64,000 bases of DNA from Leptoclinus maculatus (Eukaryota > Chordata > Actinopteri > Perciformes > Stichaeidae), in the NCBI GenBank assembly GCA_032191485.1, contig JAVDOI010000019.1, positions 2,260,612 to 2,324,611 on the forward strand, given 5' to 3'. Below the pieces are notes generated by a model that saw nothing but the letters and a program-made list of their open reading frames with translations, ran no database searches and was not told where the DNA came from. Shown here one piece after another: positions 40,501-52,739 of this stretch (within the stretch, counting starts at the first letter, position 1; each line of letters starts with the position of its first letter). The position numbers and the translations under genes were made by a program.

Positions 40501-43500
40501 GAGGAAGGCGGGTACCAGAGCAGCAGCGCCCAGGGGAACAGCCTCAGACACCCAGTAGACTGCGGTCACCATCAGCACGTACGCACAGCATGCCTCCTGT
40601 GAGTGAGGAAACACAAAGAGAGGAACAAATAATGTTTCATCAGCCACCAAATAAGACACTTCTTTTTGTTATACTTAACATTACAGCAGACACATTTAGA
40701 AATGTTTGGCAAATTTGAGAAACAAGAGAAGCCTACAGCCAGGATACGGTCAGCTTAGCATTGCATTTATGCTAAGCTAAATTAACGATCTTCTGGCTAG
40801 CTTCATATTTATCGGACAGATATCAGAGTGGTGGCAATAAAGTTTTTGTGATTGGCATGATGTGTGTGTGTGTGAGTGTGTGTAGTGTGTGGTTTATACC
40901 AAATGGGCTAGGCACACACACACACTTTCCCCTCTCTCTCTCACACACACACACAAACATGCACACACACACACACACATTGATGTTGCATTAATCTGGT
41001 AATGGTTATATAATATCGACATACCAGCCTCTCGTACTGCTTAGTGACTTGCTCCCCAACCGTAAAAACTAAAGAGGAATCTCGTGACGTTTATTAAGAC
41101 CTTGTGAAGATTACCAAGACCTTCATTTAACCTTTTACACCACTCTGAGGATAATTTTGCACCCCAAATTCAAGGATGGGTCCTCACAGTTGACACTTAA
41201 ATTGCAGAAAAAAATATAAAGGACACTGCACATGTTTTGAAAACGATTATTTGGATAGAATGATTGATCTGTTAACCTGCTATACCCACATTTGTTAAAC
41301 ATACGCACTTTCCACTTCCGCCACATGCTGTGTGAGCTTATATGTGAGCAACAGGTCAGTTAATCTCAAATTAATAAACCCAGAGGGCGGAGAATTAGCC
41401 ACAGGGCTTCAGGATGAGGCATGGCCAGACCTGTTCAGACCTCACAGGCATTCAAGCCATGGACTTTACAGAAATCACTGCCAAGTGTGTTGCATAGCAA
41501 CCATTCTTTAAATGATTTCTGCATCTCTGTTGTGTCCCGTTTGAATAAAATCCAGTTTTAAGTTATAAAATGTCCATGAAACCTTTTTGTTGGTATTGAT
41601 TTGATGAATGAAAAAGGTATAAAAACTACAACTTGCCTGTACTCAAGCACAGCGGAGCTTTGAGCTAAATACGGACTTGCAGCATGCAAATAATTAGTAA
41701 CGTGCTGATGTTTAAACAGGTATTATGTTCACTTTGTTCACCAACTTCATTCAGCATGTTAGCATGCTAATATTTCCTAATGTTTTCAATAAAAGCAAAG
41801 TAGAGCTGAAGCTGATGGGAATGTTATTGCTTTTGCAAGTATTGATGAAAAATCAAGGGATCACACAAGCTGCAACCTCCGGGGTCTGAAAAGTGAAGCC
41901 AATTATTTCTAATGGCCATCAGGGGGCGACTCCTCTGGTTGCAAAAAGAAGTCTGATTGTATGTTACTTTAGAATGAGCCGTTTGTATCTGCATATGGAG
42001 CGAACCTCTTCACCGAGCCCAGAGCGGTCAAACTGAACACTGTCTCTAGATCCCGACGGCTACCTCTGGGTCTGAAAAGTGAAGTTATATACAGAAGTGC
42101 CTTAAACTTGCATCCTTTCTAATGTTCATCAGGGGGCGACTCCTTTGGTTGCAAAAAGAAGGCAGATTGTATAGAAGTCTATGAGAAAATGACTCTACTT
42201 CTCACTTGATTTATTCCCTCAGTAAACATTGTAAACATGAGTTTATGTTCTCAATCTCTAGTTTGAAGTCTTCTTCAATACAGCATGATGTTCATTTAGA
42301 GTCAAATAGACCATAAAGCAGGGTATGTTTAGGGTGTGGCTACCTTGGGATTGACAGGTCGCTACCACGACGTTGTCATGAAAGTTAAACTTAACATTTT
42401 GGACGACTAAAAAATTCAGCGTTCGGTTGTACTTAGCTGCACCCTCACGTGTCACTTCTGGCTGTAAAAAGCCAAGAAGGCAATGGCCCAAAACCAAGAT
42501 GGTGACGGCCAAAAGTCTGAACTCCAGGCTTCAAAACGACAGTCCAAAAACCAATGGGGGACAACACGGTGACTACGTCCACTATTATATATGCAGTCTT
42601 TTGGGATCACCAAAGTTGCTTCTAGCAGCTGTGGCTTGTATTGGTTTGGCTTTCATTGCACAGGTTGTAACTCCAACACAACAACGAGTGCTCCTGATTC
42701 ACTGTGGTTTCACTTGGCAAGAGGAAGTTGTTAGGGTTCATAACCAAATAGGGCCAAAGAAAATCTAACAATCCAAATCCCCCGAGAACACATACAAACC
42801 TCACAAAGAGAGAATGTGTGTATTCTTCATTTGGTTAACTGTTGTTTTAATCAGCATGTCTCTACCACAACTATACATTCAAGAAACATGAGGTCGCCTG
42901 GTAACAGGATTAAAGCAAAGCTAGGTTTTAAACTGTTAATCTGTCAAAGAGGAAAAGAGAGGGGGTACAAAGGGAACTAAGAACAAATGGACAGATAAAG
43001 AGAGACAAACATGGACGACATAATAAACTCAGAGGGTGATGTCTGATTCAGCAGTCACTGATCATCGACTATTGGTCTCCGTTTATCAGAAGGACAGCAG
43101 CTTCAATCAGAGCCTCAAACATCCATCGCTGATGCAACCTCAGTCAATGCATGCTAATGGAAGAGAGCCCGTGTTTGCTTTGAGGTCAGACTGCTGTGAC
43201 AAGCATGAAACTTCAAGGATTTTAAAAAAAGAACAATGTAAGCAAAAGTTTACTCGATTTTCTGAGAATGTAAGAATGTGATGCTGCAGTGCCTCACATG
43301 TTTGTGTGTGTCACAGCAGGCTGTATAGAGGAAGAGGTTTGAGGCCCGAATTTAGCTTTCCAAATTTAAATAGGCATCATAATATCTCTGGCTGGCAGAA
43401 TTAACCAACCAAAGAGTTTCACATGTGGGTTTAATGATTTTTATGTCCCGCATAGCTCTATGACCTAAAAACTTCAGATGAGTTGGACGTTCTGCTCAAA

Positions 43501-46500
43501 CTCTGACAGTTTTACCGCTGACAGGCCAATTTCTGTCTCAAATGTAACAGAAGACCATTGATTGTCTCATCAATTCTCTTTATCTGTGGACATGGATTGG
43601 TATTTAGAAGAAAACAACACACACACAGTGACTTGAAGGACTCCTGATAGGCAGATTAGGTCACAGCTGAAACCTCTATTCACTGAACCAATCAGTAGAG
43701 GTCTAAATGGGCTTTTAAACTGACAGATAACATTAACACACACACACACACACACACATTCTGTTGTATACCCATATGCAGATTAAACCAACATCACAAA
43801 TAAAAGTAAAAACATACATAGAGCATATAAAGCCTTAAAATCTAGAGATCTTGTCTATTTTTGTCAAATAAAGTGAGATGTGAGAAACCACCTATACAAA
43901 AACACATGCACTCAAGAATAAACACCTATTTTAACATCAGCTGTGGAGTTTCAATGCTCTCTGCTCAGAAATTCCAACATGGGAATCATTTTAAAGATGG
44001 TAATTCCAACAGCACTTTCAATGCAGCATAATGTGATTCCCGCATGGCAATGGCTTGTTGAATGTGTTCTGATCTAGGCAGCCAACAAAAAAACGACTGG
44101 ATTGTCTTGTTTCACAGTTTGTCGGTCGGTAGGCACTCCGGATGCCCAATGTAAAAAGGAGTTTTTCATGATATGCCACCTATAACAAGACTGAGAGTCT
44201 CCAGCCATTAGTTCTGTGAGGCTTTACGTCTGCACAGGGATGCTTTGAGCTAAATGCTAACTTCAGCATGCTAACGAGCTCCCAATGACAATGCTAGCAT
44301 GCTGATGTTTAACATTTTAGTTTGGCGCGTTAGCATACTATCATTGGCTTATTAGCAATAAACACAAAGTAGGAGTTAAGTAGGCCACACCGTTAGCTTT
44401 TTACTTCTTGCGACTGCATTCCCGCTTCAAACATCATAGGAGTGGTGTTCATTTGGGGAAATTATATTTCTGCAATAATCATAAATCCGATGGAAAAAAC
44501 CACATTGACTTTTTGTCGAGGGAACCAGTGCAATTCTAACTTCCGGGTTGGCCTCCACAATACGTCATCTGGCATCACTCTAAAATTGTTGAGCCAGAGA
44601 AAAAGTCAGAGGATGAACAAAGTCACTAGGATTCATCTTCTGGGGACCATGAATTCTGTTGAAAATGTAGTGTCAATCCATCCAAAATGGTGGACTAAGT
44701 GACTGACGAACCCACATTATCAACCCGAGGGCCATTTAATTTAAACATTCAATGGACTGTTATTTAGCATCCTAGGGAACATTTTCTTTGTATCCAAGTA
44801 TACATTGTGTTGTACTCACTTCTGTTCTATAGATTGATTAATTAATCTACAGCTATTCATTTGTATGAGGATGCAAAATGGCAAAAGTATATCTGCCATT
44901 GGCTTTGGATTTTTGTTAAGTCTCTCTCCCCGTCTGACCTGGCCTGACTGCATCCAACAGATGTTCTGTCTTTCTGCAGCTGGACACAGTACTACTCCAA
45001 ACACACACACACACACACTCACACACTTCAAATTCCTGACACAGTCTGGGGTCCCTGGTGTCGTAAAGGAAGCCATGTGGGGCCGAAATCCAGCGTGCTG
45101 GTAGGTGATTATATAACTTAATTGCTCGGATTGTTTCTTTCTTTTTCTTTGTAGTGAAGTTTTTGTTCCCTGTTGGCCCCCATCCTGTGCCACCGACTCG
45201 TGCCAAACATCCACCAGGCCCTACATAACAACAAGGCTGCCGGGCCACAGAGCTGATTGGCTTGACGGACAACATGTGAGCAAGTAACGGTTCCTTTTGA
45301 ATATTAATGACGTTACAAGAAACACATACACCTGTGACACAGAAGAGCCCATTTATAATACATAGACACACACCTGTCACAACTCGTGCAGTTATTGTTT
45401 GAGATGGTGGTTCTTTAGCAACGGCCATATTCAGCGAGCGTTGAAAAAACACAACTGAAAGTTAATATTCATGATATGGTAATGAGCATGTGACTGCATG
45501 ATTATTTACAAGAATGTTAGCTACAAACAAACCTACTTGTTTTGCATGTTATGTGCGACTTCATAGTTTAATTTATTGCAGCTTAATCACCAGACAAAAT
45601 CATATTATATGATTTATATGAAATGGATTTTTGGTATTTGACACAGATTTGGACCTGGCCCCAGTTTGATGCCTCTCGTGAATAATCATTAAAGTGAGTC
45701 GCAGCAAAAAGCATCAGCTTCTCTGAAAAATAAAATATAATGATATTTAGCACTTTCTCAAGTTGCATCTGTATTTTGTGATCTCGGTAGCTGGAAATGT
45801 TATTTTTGTAAAGCACCAGAAAAATCATTAACGTGCAATTTTGTATGAAAGTATGAAATAATAAAAAGAAGGAAATATAGCTGATAATAACAGAAAAAAT
45901 TGTTAGTCTTCCAGATTTTCGAAGATTGAGAGAATTTTGAGGAAAAAAAATTTGGCAGAGAAACTGACGCTCAGCACTTTGACTGTAACTGCAAAATAGT
46001 GGTACATGAAAGGCACAAACTGGGGCTAATGTGGACCGTTTGGACCAGGGGTGGCCAAACTTTTTGCATTGCGGGCCACATAAAGAAAAATATAAGGAGT
46101 TGCAGACCTAACAATAGTAAATGGGTCGTTTTCAACCAGTTACACTGCAGAAAAATCTGTGTTTAGATCAGCAAAGTGCCATAGAAAATACATTTTCTAT
46201 CAAAATAACTACGCAACACTACTACACAGTTTAACATTTGACATTAAAGTAATTTATTGGTGTGCCTATTACAAAAAGTTTTTCTATATCTGCTGCTCTT
46301 ATATTTAATTTAAATCCATTCAACACTGAAACTACTGAAATACAGCGCATGGCTTAAAGGCCCACTTAAAATTGGATGTTATGTGTACATCTGTAAATAA
46401 GTTAAAACAGGCAGACAATGCAAAATATTGGTTTCTGTTCACGGCCTATGGGCCAACTTAAAAGATTTTTGATGCAAATATAAATCTGTAAGTCTGATAT

Positions 46501-46847
46501 TAAGACGCAACAAACAGAAAAAGGAAAGAGGCCGTGAGGTTAAGACAGAGTGTCCTGCGCACTGTCACTTGTCTGACACATTTAATGAAAGACAAACACC
46601 AGCTACGAAGCAGAATGAGAACTTCTCAGCGGCTGTCACATAACAATCCGATTGAGCTTGAGCCCAAAGGAGCCTCAAGTGGTTCACTCCTTCTCTCTTT
46701 AGCAGCATCTCCATCTCATCAACATGTCGTGACATCTCTCCTCCACACACACAGCTCAGCTGATGATCGGGAAAGCTCGAGACAAGCATTCATCAACACA
46801 GTGGACAGTGTGCCTTTTGATTAATTCTCTGTCTCTAGTCTCTCTCC

Positions 46848-46911
<64 letters not shown>

Positions 46912-47346
46912 ACGAAATCCCATCAAGACAGTGAAGCCATTAGCAGCAACCAGGAGGGACATCAACACATCAGCTGGATGTTTTGTTTACTGCTGCATCG
47001 GGTGTTTTCTAGGTATTTATGTGGTTTGATGATATATTTAATAATTTCTAAATAAATTACTTAATACTACTGACCAGTAGTAACTCGTTTGATTTGTTGT
47101 ATTTTATTAATAGCCTAATCTCCTTTAAATTCTGTCATCCAATTGCAATGTGCTCTTTTTTTGAAAACCATGACTTTCTGGCAGATTTTGAATTGTCTTT
47201 TCTGTTGATAATTAAAAAAATAACAATATTCCACTTCCTGTACTCACGCTGGTGGGGTGGATGAGCGGTAAGGGAAGCAGGGACAGCGGGATGAACACCA
47301 CGAGGATCAGCTTCCGCGCCGTCCATAGTTTCCTGAACACATCCAT
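29903..47346 (-). CDS. slc13a4: Solute carrier family 13 member 4 (sodium/sulfate cotransporter), complete, 15 coding exons
   Basis: Coding exons, in order: 47346-47248, 40596-40468, 38339-38203, 38073-37898, 37610-37556, 36879-36792, 36688-36504, 33704-33585, 33406-33305, 32802-32701, 32514-32405, 31492-31383, 31120-30959, 30443-30306, 30040-29903. All phases agree and sum to 616 residues plus stop (human SLC13A4 is 626). Family marks: LSNTST at residues 138-143 and SNPAT at 510-514, the paired Na+/substrate-site motifs; TGTSTN at 276-281; and the sodium:sulfate symporter signature at 545-560 (SFGVMLPVGNPPNAIV). Segments such as CAYVL.VTAVYWVSEAVPLG and KGYRTDATVS match SLC13A4 better than SLC13A1, A2, A3 or A5. 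The protein is a multi-pass plasma-membrane carrier with a luminal C-terminal NVT glycosylation site. The start could instead be an in-frame ATG eight codons upstream (47370). A TGA lies just further up. Residues 149-250 form a fish-divergent acidic loop. Confidence 0.97.
31121..31147 (-). repeat. (TG)n tract forming the acceptor tract of slc13a4 exon 13
   Basis: On the minus strand the array runs directly into the acceptor, ...tgtgtgtgcag|GTGTCAGG. It replaces the usual polypyrimidine tract. Confidence 0.9.
33121..33211 (+). mobile_element. 3' tail of a fish SINE in slc13a4 intron 9
   Basis: The segment ends with gtaagtcgctttggataaaa then gcgtctgctaaataactgta, a tail I recognise from abundant tRNA-derived SINEs of fishes. 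Upstream sequence does not resemble a tRNA head, so the copy is 5' truncated. It lies between exons 10 and 9. Confidence 0.7.
34350..35519 (+). mobile_element. Non-autonomous hAT-like element, copy A (slc13a4 intron 7)
   Basis: The element begins CAGTGGCGGGCCGTGCATTT and ends gacggaccaccactg, so its termini are inverted (CAGTGGYGGNCCGT). The flanks ctgcacgg and ctgcaacgg are an 8-bp target duplication with a one-base indel. Internal sequence aligns along most of its length with the larger copy at 60422-63068, in the same orientation. No transposase frame remains. Eight-base duplications and CAGTGG termini point to the hAT superfamily; the family name is not known to me. Confidence 0.85.
37525..37555 (-). 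repeat. (TG)n starting in the exon 5 donor of slc13a4
   Basis: On the minus strand the exon end is GACAG|GTACGTGTGTG..., so the microsatellite begins five bases into the intron. Confidence 0.9.
40861..40980. repeat. TG array followed by CA arrays
   Basis: (TG)n at 40861-40883 is followed within 30-100 bp by (CA)n blocks to 40979. This makes a loose inverted arrangement in slc13a4 intron 1. Confidence 0.85.
41640..41880. repeat. Dispersed teleost repeat, second copy
   Basis: Shares the run gctttgagctaaat... gtgctgatgtttaaacagg ... catgttagcatgctaatatt with 4030-4480 and 44210-44700. Intronic (slc13a4 intron 1). Confidence 0.6.
41880..42560 (+). repeat. Dispersed repeat with partial internal duplication
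   Basis: The phrase 'ggtctgaaaagtgaag' followed by 'catcagggggcgactcct' occurs twice, at about 41880-41960 and 42068-42150. The downstream part, including 'aagatggtgacggcc', continues to about 42560. A long inverted copy lies at 49455-50030. The open frames 42258-42512 and 42427-42768 are repeat translation, not genes. Confidence 0.75.
44210..44700. repeat. Dispersed teleost repeat, third copy
   Basis: Starts 'gaggctttacgtctgcacaggg', continues with 'gctttgagctaaatgctaac', repeated 'gctagcatgc' words and ends near 'gtgtcaatccatccaaaatgg'. It matches the order seen at 4030-4480. Confidence 0.6.
46046..46460 (+). mobile_element. 5' fragment of a hAT-type DNA transposon
   Basis: Begins CAGGGGTGGCCAAACTTTTT followed by gcattgcgggccaca, a typical hAT (Charlie-like) left terminus. 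No matching right terminus was found nearby, so it is truncated. It lies in slc13a4 intron 1. Confidence 0.65.
46859..46911. repeat. (CA)n microsatellite
   Basis: About 26 CA units preceded by a CT-rich tract. Confidence 0.97.
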
Positions 47347-47780
47347 CCTGGCTGCAGCCTCTAGCCTCATGGATGACCCGGGGCTCTGGATCGGACTGGC
47401 CACAACTCAGCAGAACCGGGTGTGAAAGTCACCAACCGGAGGGTCTCACACCACTACCGGCCGGAGGAGCGAGAGGGAAGACGTCTCCTGGGAGCGCGTA
47501 AAGTTCTGCTTTGGCTGTGCGCTTTTACGCACAGACCGCGGACGGTGACAGGACCTGTGCGTGGCTTCTGTGAGGTGAGTGACCTTTGCTTTTACCCAGA
47601 TCAGAATTTTACTTCCACTCTCGTGCCACGCACACCATACCCGCAGTCCCTCTCCTCCTCCGCGTGTTTGGTGCTGCGTGAGGCATCAGGTGAGGCTGCC
47701 GCCACATTTATCAGCCCGGATAGGTATGCTAATTCATCACGGCTTTACCCCACCCTCTCTGGCCCTGTAGGGACCAATCA
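47347..47780 (-). promoter_or_regulatory. CpG-richer slc13a4 promoter and 5' UTR region
   Basis: Directly upstream of the slc13a4 start the sequence becomes G+C and CpG rich and has no TATA box. A short perfect hairpin (ctgtgcg-ctttta-cgcacag, 47513-47532) lies inside it. The transcription start cannot be placed from sequence alone. The plus-strand open frame 47422-47787 has no recognisable domain and is probably incidental. Confidence 0.45.
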
Positions 47781-48639
47781 GGGGTGAGTAAAGTTTTCAC
47801 GGGGGCGTGGGTGTGTGCGTGTGCGTATGCACGTATCCGGTAGTTTTTGCAGCAAAACTGTCTCTACACGGGAATTGAATGGGGTTTACAGGGAAAGTAT
47901 GTGTAACATAAATACATATTATTATATTATTAGAATGACATGGTTGCTGAATAAAATGGACATAAATAGAATATAAAAAATAACTTTGATCATACAACAT
48001 GCTATGAAGTGTTCTAGTGTGTGTGACCAATGGTATGATAAAAATGGTTCGACGTTTTGATTACGTAATGTGAAATCATATAACCCTAAACAAGAATCCT
48101 TAACACATCAACAACATTACACAGTGAAACAAATAGAGTCCGTGGACTGAAAGGGAACCTGAAGTCACACACCGCCCTCTAGAGGATTCAGTGAAGTGGT
48201 GCAATGGCAGTTTTATTCATATAGCAGATTTCATTACACGTAACTTGACATTTAAAGACAACATATATAGACAGGGGCATTAACATGAGGACATAGGTTG
48301 CATAAACAAAATAAATTATAATAAATAATATAATATAAGAAGAAGAAGAATGCAGTAGCATACACAAACATACACCCAACCACACTGCAATAAAACAAAC
48401 ATCTACACAATAAAATAGAAATGACATAGTCACTCGGATAGCCAACTGTACAAGAAATAAGCAATATATAAACATAAATGTCACCAATTAATCAGCATTG
48501 TTCATCCAACAGTTGTAAAGGTCTAGATTTGTGGGCATCTAGCAGAGGTGGCAGCCAACCAACTGAAACTTCTCTTGTGTGCCAAACGTGTTGTAGAACG
48601 ACGGTTGCCAACGCACAAATACGAACGGCCCTATATAGA

Positions 48640-48775
48640 GCATAGACTGTATACAAGAAGTGGACGTTTTCACTGTGATCTCACCCATTGGTCTGTGGAC
48701 TGCCGTTTTGAAGCCTCAAGTCCGACATTTTGGCCGTCGCCATCTTGGTTTTTGCAACCAGAAGTGATACGAGAG
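48640..48775. repeat. Dispersed repeat fragment
   Basis: Reads 'gtatacaagaagtggacgtt...gtctgtggactgccgttttgaagcctcaag...gccgtcgccatcttgg'. This is the reverse complement, in part, of the 42430-42590 portion of the repeat in slc13a4 intron 1. Confidence 0.65.
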
Positions 48776-49350
48776 GGTGTTATATCAAAGCTCTACATTT
48801 ATATAGTGTCACAATACTGTAGCAATGGCTCCATGATAGCCTTTTTGGAAGATGACCCCTAGATGACCCCCCCCCCCCAATTCAGCCTGACATATATAAT
48901 ACCTCTAGAAACCTTTTGAGGAAAAACAACTTAAATGTGTGTAAGTGAAGGTGCAATGGTGCAGAGGATTAATGATCAAATCACAGTAATACCTAATAAC
49001 CACAAGGCGGTGCTGCACAGATGTACAGTACTGCTTGTATTTTATGTAAATACTCAACAGGCTTTGGTTCATGAGGGCAACTAGACTTCTCACTGTCTGG
49101 GCTGAAAGAATATGTATTTTAAGTCAATGAGTTTCTATTGATATTTACTTTCTTAGTGCTGCCGTTTAAAACAACTTTTATTTAATTTAGTTTTTGTTGT
49201 TTTTGTGAAGGTCACATACGTTTCTTATCATTTCTAACAGTTTTAGTGTAGGCTTTGTAGCACTCTGCTGGTGTTGCTGATGGGGGAGGGGGGGGGGGAT
49301 CCGTTTCCCTCTGGATTACAGTTTAGTGAAAGACCTGAAACGTAAATAGA
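48775..49350 (+). repeat. Local direct duplication, copy 1
   Basis: Shares long near-identical runs with 52235-52700, including 'ctccatgatagcctttttgg', 'ggtgcaatggtg' and 'gggggatccgtttccctctg'. The two copies differ by indels: copy 1 has a middle segment absent from copy 2, and copy 2 has about 85 bp absent here. Confidence 0.85.
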
Positions 49351-49454
49351 AAACAGGAGAGTGGATCTAAAAACAACCGAACTCTGAGACATTTTTGGTC
49401 GACCAAAATGTAACGATTAACTTTAAAGACCTGAAATCACTCTGTGAAATGGTT

Positions 49455-50030
49455 AAAGTTCTCAGACAAAAACACAGGCAACTCCCAGGCTGGACAACAA
49501 CGTGCATGGTAGCAACCTGTCAATCACAAGGTAGCCCGCCCTAAAGCATACCCTGTGAATATATCTAAATGAACCATAATTTACTAAATGAACACCATGC
49601 TGTATTGATGAAGACTTGGAACTAGAGATTGAGACCATAAACTCATGTTCACAATGTTTACTGAGGTAATAAATCAAGTGAGAAGTAGAGTCATTTTCTC
49701 ATAGATTTCTATACAATCAGACTTTTTTTTGCAACCAAAGGAGTCGCCCCCTGATGAACATTAGAAAGGATGCAAGTTTAAGGCACTTCTGTATATAACT
49801 TCACTTTTCAGACCCAGATAGCCGTCGGGATCTAGAGCCAGTGTTTAGTTTGACCGCTCTGGGCTCGGTGAAGAGGTTCGCTCCATATGCAGATACAAAC
49901 TCATTCTAAAGTAACGAAAGCACAACGACTCTTATTTTGAGGTGATTATACACTAAAGAAAACACATTTACTAATATAATATTCTGTTTCTGCCAATAGA
50001 TCCTCCTAAATATTACACACTGGCTCTTCA
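49455..50030 (-). repeat. Inverted copy of the 41880-42560 dispersed repeat
   Basis: The reverse complement matches the intron-1 copy over the 'catcagggggcgactcc...gatcccgacggcta' part and the flanking 'gagattgagaccataaactc' part. It extends to a tail, 'gccaatagatcctcctaaatattacacactgg', shared with 54290-54725. Confidence 0.8.
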
Positions 50031-50682
50031 AGTGGAAAAACAATAACATTAAATAAATATTTTTTCTTTATGTAGTTTTCACCAGGGCCAGGACGTCAGC
50101 AATTAGGTTCAACCATTCATTTAAGAATGTAAATGATTTATTCAGCAGAGTGCTAACAGAGTTATACCAGCTTATGCCTGAAATATGCAACATTTTGCTG
50201 TACGCCATGAAAGGGAAAGTTTTAGCTTTGATCAGAGGATCAGATATTTTTGTTAGAGGTCCTGATTTAGCAAAAATGAGATGTAAATCATCTGAAATAA
50301 AAATTGTCCATGAAGTGCCATTTTCCTGTTACATGAAAGCGGTGGATTCAAACCCATGCGCAGGGCCGTCACATGACAGGAGTCCACACATGCTTTATGC
50401 ATCATTTAAACTCACAAACAGATTTTCCTTCATTGCGTAATGAGGATTAATTCTTAGCTTCTCGTCCAGCCCCCCCCCCCCCCCCCCAAAAAAACTGGCT
50501 GCTCGGTAAAGGCAAGGGAGACATTTCAAGGGATTGTCTGTGTTTGTGTGTGTTTGTCTCCTCTTCACTGGACCGTTGAGTTTACATAATCCAATCACTG
50601 TTAGCCAATTCTCACTAAACCTCTTTGAGTCTTAAACTGTGTAAGACTTTGTCAATGGCTTCACACTTCACACAGAATTCCC

Positions 50683-50683
<1 letters not shown>

Positions 50684-50772
<89 letters not shown>
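50684..50772. repeat. (TG)n microsatellite, about 44 units
   Basis: Pure TG array of about 89 bp. Confidence 0.97.
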
Positions 50773-50773
<1 letters not shown>

Positions 50774-51111
50774 CAGTACAGAGGGTTATAAGTGACAAAA
50801 CTTACCATAAAAGTGCAATGTACATGGTAAATATCTGCCCCTCTATTTTCTGATGTGCACATTAGTAGTATTTGTCCAAGTGTGTAACACTAGGCCATCG
50901 TGTCTAGACCGACAGCTGCCGGCAAAGCCTCACACTGGGGGAAATTGGTCAATTCCATTATTTGGCGGGTCTCCGGTTGTCCTTTTGCTCCTCCCCCTGG
51001 TTCTGATTGGATTAGAGTCTGGCTGCGGGGCGTCTTGTTTGGATTTCCTGTGTTCTAGTCTGCAGGATTACAGTCGTTGCCGGTACTCATGGGACGGTTT
51101 TCCAGGATTTT

Positions 51112-51345
51112 AGAAACTAGAGATGTTTCATAAAGACCAAAACGGAGCAAAAGGAGAGTGAATATTGGACTTTTTTTGCCAATAACATGACTACAACTGA
51201 CTGCTAATGTTGCACTGTGTCTGCTGGGTGAAACAGATTAAGGAACTGTCTGCAAACACATGATTAGCCATAATTTAAACGGTGACGATATGTAAATGTT
51301 GTGTTTACAGCTCGTTTCTGCTGCCCACAAGTGGCCCAAAAAAAT
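51112..51345 (+). repeat. Dispersed repeat, copy 1
   Basis: Similar to 56020-56250. Both hold 'gctaatgttgc.ctgtgt' then 'ttgtgtttacagc...ttctgctgcc..caagtggcc'. Class unknown. Confidence 0.6.
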
Positions 51346-51722
51346 CAGTGAATACAAATTTTTTAAACAAACCATCTTCTCCTATAGACATAGCATAACA
51401 CATCTTTAAACCCGAACAGTAGAGAGGATACAACAATATCATCTCTAACAGAACATCAGTAATGGAGTCTTCAAAAGGACACAAAGGGATTTTTCTTTTG
51501 AAAAGCAAATTGTTGCTGGAGCTCTGGAGCTCCTGTAGTTCATACAATATGCTGAGGCTGATGTTCATACTAATGATGTGTTGAGCTGCACAGTCTCATT
51601 CAATCATCCTAAAATCATATTAATGTGATAATATATGTTTACAATAGACTGTAAGATACTATCATTTCACAGGAGCTAGTCTGAGGCGGAGCTGTCCAGT
51701 CTGCTGTGGTGCTGAATCCAGA

Positions 51723-51746
51723 ATTAAATTAAATTAAATTAAATTA
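51723..51746. repeat. (ATTAA)n short tandem repeat
   Basis: Nearly five units of attaa in perfect tandem. Confidence 0.9.
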
Positions 51747-52234
51747 CATTATTTACCTAAAGCAGGAGAATAGAAGAGTTGCAGGAAAGGGGACTTATCT
51801 TAACTTGTGCAGGTCCAACAAAGACAAAGAAGTCCACAGACACATCCGAGCCGGTCACAGAGATAGTTCAACAAGTTTCCTCCAAACTTGCTCAGAGGAT
51901 CAGCACATTGTTATCCAGGGAAGTCTGGAAAATCCAGCCGGTTCTTGGAACAACTGCCACTGCGTTTACTTTTGTTACCGTTTTTATTATTTATTTATTT
52001 CAGCAAAGATGTCCAGAAACTGGATAAAACCTTTCGTGATCTCTCACTCCTCTCTCTGCCCCCCCCCTCTCCCAGCTCACAGGTGTGTCTCATTTATCTC
52101 CTCACTTTCCCCCTCTTTTCTTGTTAAAGTTAAAAAGGGCTATTCCGTACTTTTTGCCTTTTTTAAGTGAGTTAGAGTCAAATGTGTTGATTTTGCGCGT
52201 GTGCAATTTGTAATGTCAATTAGTTATTCTGAGT

Positions 52235-52700
52235 TATATCAAAGCTCGAAATTTATATATGGCCATTTGTCAGTCACACAATAGTGTCACAATACTGTAG
52301 CAATGGCTCCATGATAGCCTTTTTGGAAGATGACCCCTAGATGACCCCTAGTCCCCCCCAAAAGAAATATTCAGCCTGATTTATACAATACCTCTAGAAA
52401 CTTTGGTATCTCCACAAGAATCCAAAATAAAGTGTGTACAGGTGTAAACATACAGTTTACTGAAGCTGTAGAGAATGCATTTGTAAAGGAACACAAAAGT
52501 ATTTGAGGAAAAACAACTTAAATGTGTGTAAGTGAAGGTGCAATGGTGAAGAGGATTAAAGATCACATTACAGTAATACCTAATAACCACAAGGCGGTGC
52601 TGCACACTTCATCAGCTGCGAGTTAGAGCGGAGATGTACAGGGGGGATCCGTTTCCCTCTGGATTACAGCTTTGTGAAAGACCTGAAATATAAATAGAAA
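52235..52700 (+). repeat. Local direct duplication, copy 2
   Basis: Second copy of the 48775-49350 block in the same orientation, about 3.4 kb away. See that entry for shared words and indels. Confidence 0.85.
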
Positions 52701-52739
52701 ACGCAGTGCCAGATTGCAGCGAACTCTGACCTTAGATTA

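Noticed and set aside
42258..42768. ORFs on both strands in slc13a4 intron 1
   Set aside because: They fall inside a dispersed repeat with an inverted copy at 49455-50030.
44816..45452. Overlapping minus-strand ORFs of 132 and 178 codons in slc13a4 intron 1
   Set aside because: Both cross a CA microsatellite, show no recognisable domain, and the two frames overlap with different sequences. No splice sites fit them to slc13a4.
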